64,000 nt of DNA from Rhabdornis inornatus (lineage: Eukaryota; Chordata; Aves; Passeriformes; Rhabdornithidae): NCBI GenBank assembly GCA_013397075.1, contig VWZS01011036.1, positions 395,859 to 459,858 of the forward strand, read 5' to 3'. Shown here piece by piece: positions 62,701-64,000 of the stretch. How positions within the stretch are numbered: position 1 is the first letter of the stretch; each line of letters opens with the position of its first letter. Below the pieces are notes generated by a model that was not told the DNA's origin, searched no databases, and was given only the letters and a program-made list of their open reading frames with translations. Position numbers and translations under genes: made by a program.

Positions 62701-64000
62701 GAATAACCAGTCCTGTGCATATGGAAAAACTATGACAATAAAGGCATTTTGTTTCAATTTCTAAACATTGTTTGAACTTGCTGTTTATTCACCACAAAGT
62801 AAAACTTAAAAGAAAGACATTTCAACAGAACCTAAATTATTTAAGAAACATCAAACAACAACTACATTTGCTGTCAGAAATGTTTTGGTTGAAAACATTA
62901 CATAACTCTATGGCACCCAGAATTCCTACACACCTTAAACAGGACTTCAGTGAATTCTCCTAATAGAAAGACTAAATTACAGAAGTGGTAGGAAAGCATT
63001 TGAATGGATAGAGATGAAACACTTGAATTAGTAATTATTGTGACAAAAATGTGTCAGTAATTCTATGTCCTCTGTAGATGATAAAACCAAGGCTGTCAGC
63101 AGGTCAACTCCAGCTCCTTGGGTTTTTTTCCCAGTTCTCCTCTGATGTAGACATACATTGCATGGTGGAGCAAAATTACTTGTTAGCTTGCTTCAAAGGA
63201 CAGGCTGATATGAAACCATCAGAAGGAACATTGCAATTTGTGTTTCAGTGGCTTGGAAGCCCTTTCTGATTTATTACAATAATTTCATGTAAGTTCATAT
63301 TTTATTTTTTAGAGTACCTAGCTCCCGCCTTGGAATCAAACAGTCTTAAATTGCTTTATTTCCTCTATTCTAGTTGTACTTAAGACAGAGGCTCAGATTT
63401 TGATAAGTTATTGGCTCTCCTTTTGCAACTAAGGTATCTTGGATAATAATGTAACTTCTGAAACAGAAAAAAGCAGGAAGTTAAATGAAAGTAGAATTCA
63501 AAGCTTATGCCAGGTGTCTACAAAGGCAGTCAGAAAAGTTGCAACTCCTCACCCTGGCCTTGCAAGCCTCTGAACTTGCAGCCTTTCAGAGATCAGCTTA
63601 TGTGCTTATACCTCAATTCAGTTAGGCAATGAATAAAAAAATGCGTTGGAGCAGATAAGAGTCCAAGCCGCTACTGAGTCAAAGTGTCCTAGAAGAGGGA
63701 AAGCCAGAAGTAAAGTCCCTTACTACTGAAAAAATCAAATAGAGAGAAATATATTTCTCCTTCATTTTTATCTTTTAAGACTCCAACGTGACAAGTCCTA
63801 CTTCAGATTCTTAACATATTTAACTGTTGTGAGAGCTAAAAGAATAAGAGAACAGTGATTTGGAATAATAATTTCACTGATATAAAGAACCCCCTGAGTC
63901 AAGCATGTTTTCCCTTCATGCCATGAATTCCCTAAAGTTAATACTAATTATCAACATCTTCTGAAAACACAAGTTCTCTTCCTGAAGATGTTTATCACTG
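59710..64000. other. unique non-coding sequence
   Basis: No gene or repeat family recognised. Open frames of 93-117 codons at 61816-62389 overlap on both strands and have no known domain. The stretch near 62640-62760 has an even composition with few simple repeats and may be conserved. Confidence 0.5.

Noticed and set aside
1..64000. A complete undescribed biological system or gene cluster
   Set aside because: No host coding gene, tRNA, rRNA or operon-like arrangement could be supported; recognised coding remnants all belong to CR1 or endogenous retroviruses.

Overview
The window looks like gene-free, AT-rich nuclear DNA from a bird, most likely a songbird (inference). It contains chicken-repeat-1 (CR1) LINE fragments, with the characteristic CR1 3' tail and a 2.7 kb CR1 reverse-transcriptase relic. 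It also contains many LTRs of avian endogenous-retrovirus type, with TATA boxes, poly(A) signals, TG...CA ends and short target-site duplications. I found no mammalian repeats, no bacterial gene organisation and no host protein-coding exon I can recognise. The open reading frames outside the transposable elements are short, match nothing I know, and mostly look like chance.

Layout: 1-17 kb is unique sequence with a CR1 tail (4.87-5.01 kb), a truncated LTR (6.69-7.15 kb) and a reverse-strand ERVL-like LTR (8.29-8.81 kb). From 17 to 35 kb there are solo LTRs at 17.05-17.78, 22.09-22.73 and (short, less certain) 26.45-26.65 kb, a reverse-strand CR1 scrap at 20.73-20.84 kb and a long A-tract at 25.81 kb. 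At 35.7-38.7 kb lies a degraded CR1 LINE (endonuclease plus reverse transcriptase) interrupted by an LTR fragment that ends at the only ambiguous base of the window (36204). The 44.6-53.4 kb stretch is a dense endogenous-retrovirus cluster: a second copy of the 17 kb LTR, a 32-base G run, a short LTR candidate, a 1.28 kb LTR carrying a 40-bp minisatellite, and a 3.3 kb provirus with both LTRs. From 53.4 to 64 kb the sequence is unique again except for one solo LTR with a perfect 6-bp duplication (59.31-59.70 kb).

The most interesting object is the provirus at 50140-53418. It keeps LTR, primer-binding site, a broken gag, a small integrase-core fragment fused in frame to an envelope transmembrane tail, a polypurine tract and a second LTR, but has no recognisable protease, reverse transcriptase or surface envelope. 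This suggests an internally deleted, non-autonomous element or a recombinant; I describe its breaks without reconstructing it. No previously unknown host system is evident. Several unique stretches resemble conserved non-coding elements by eye and would need a genome alignment to confirm.
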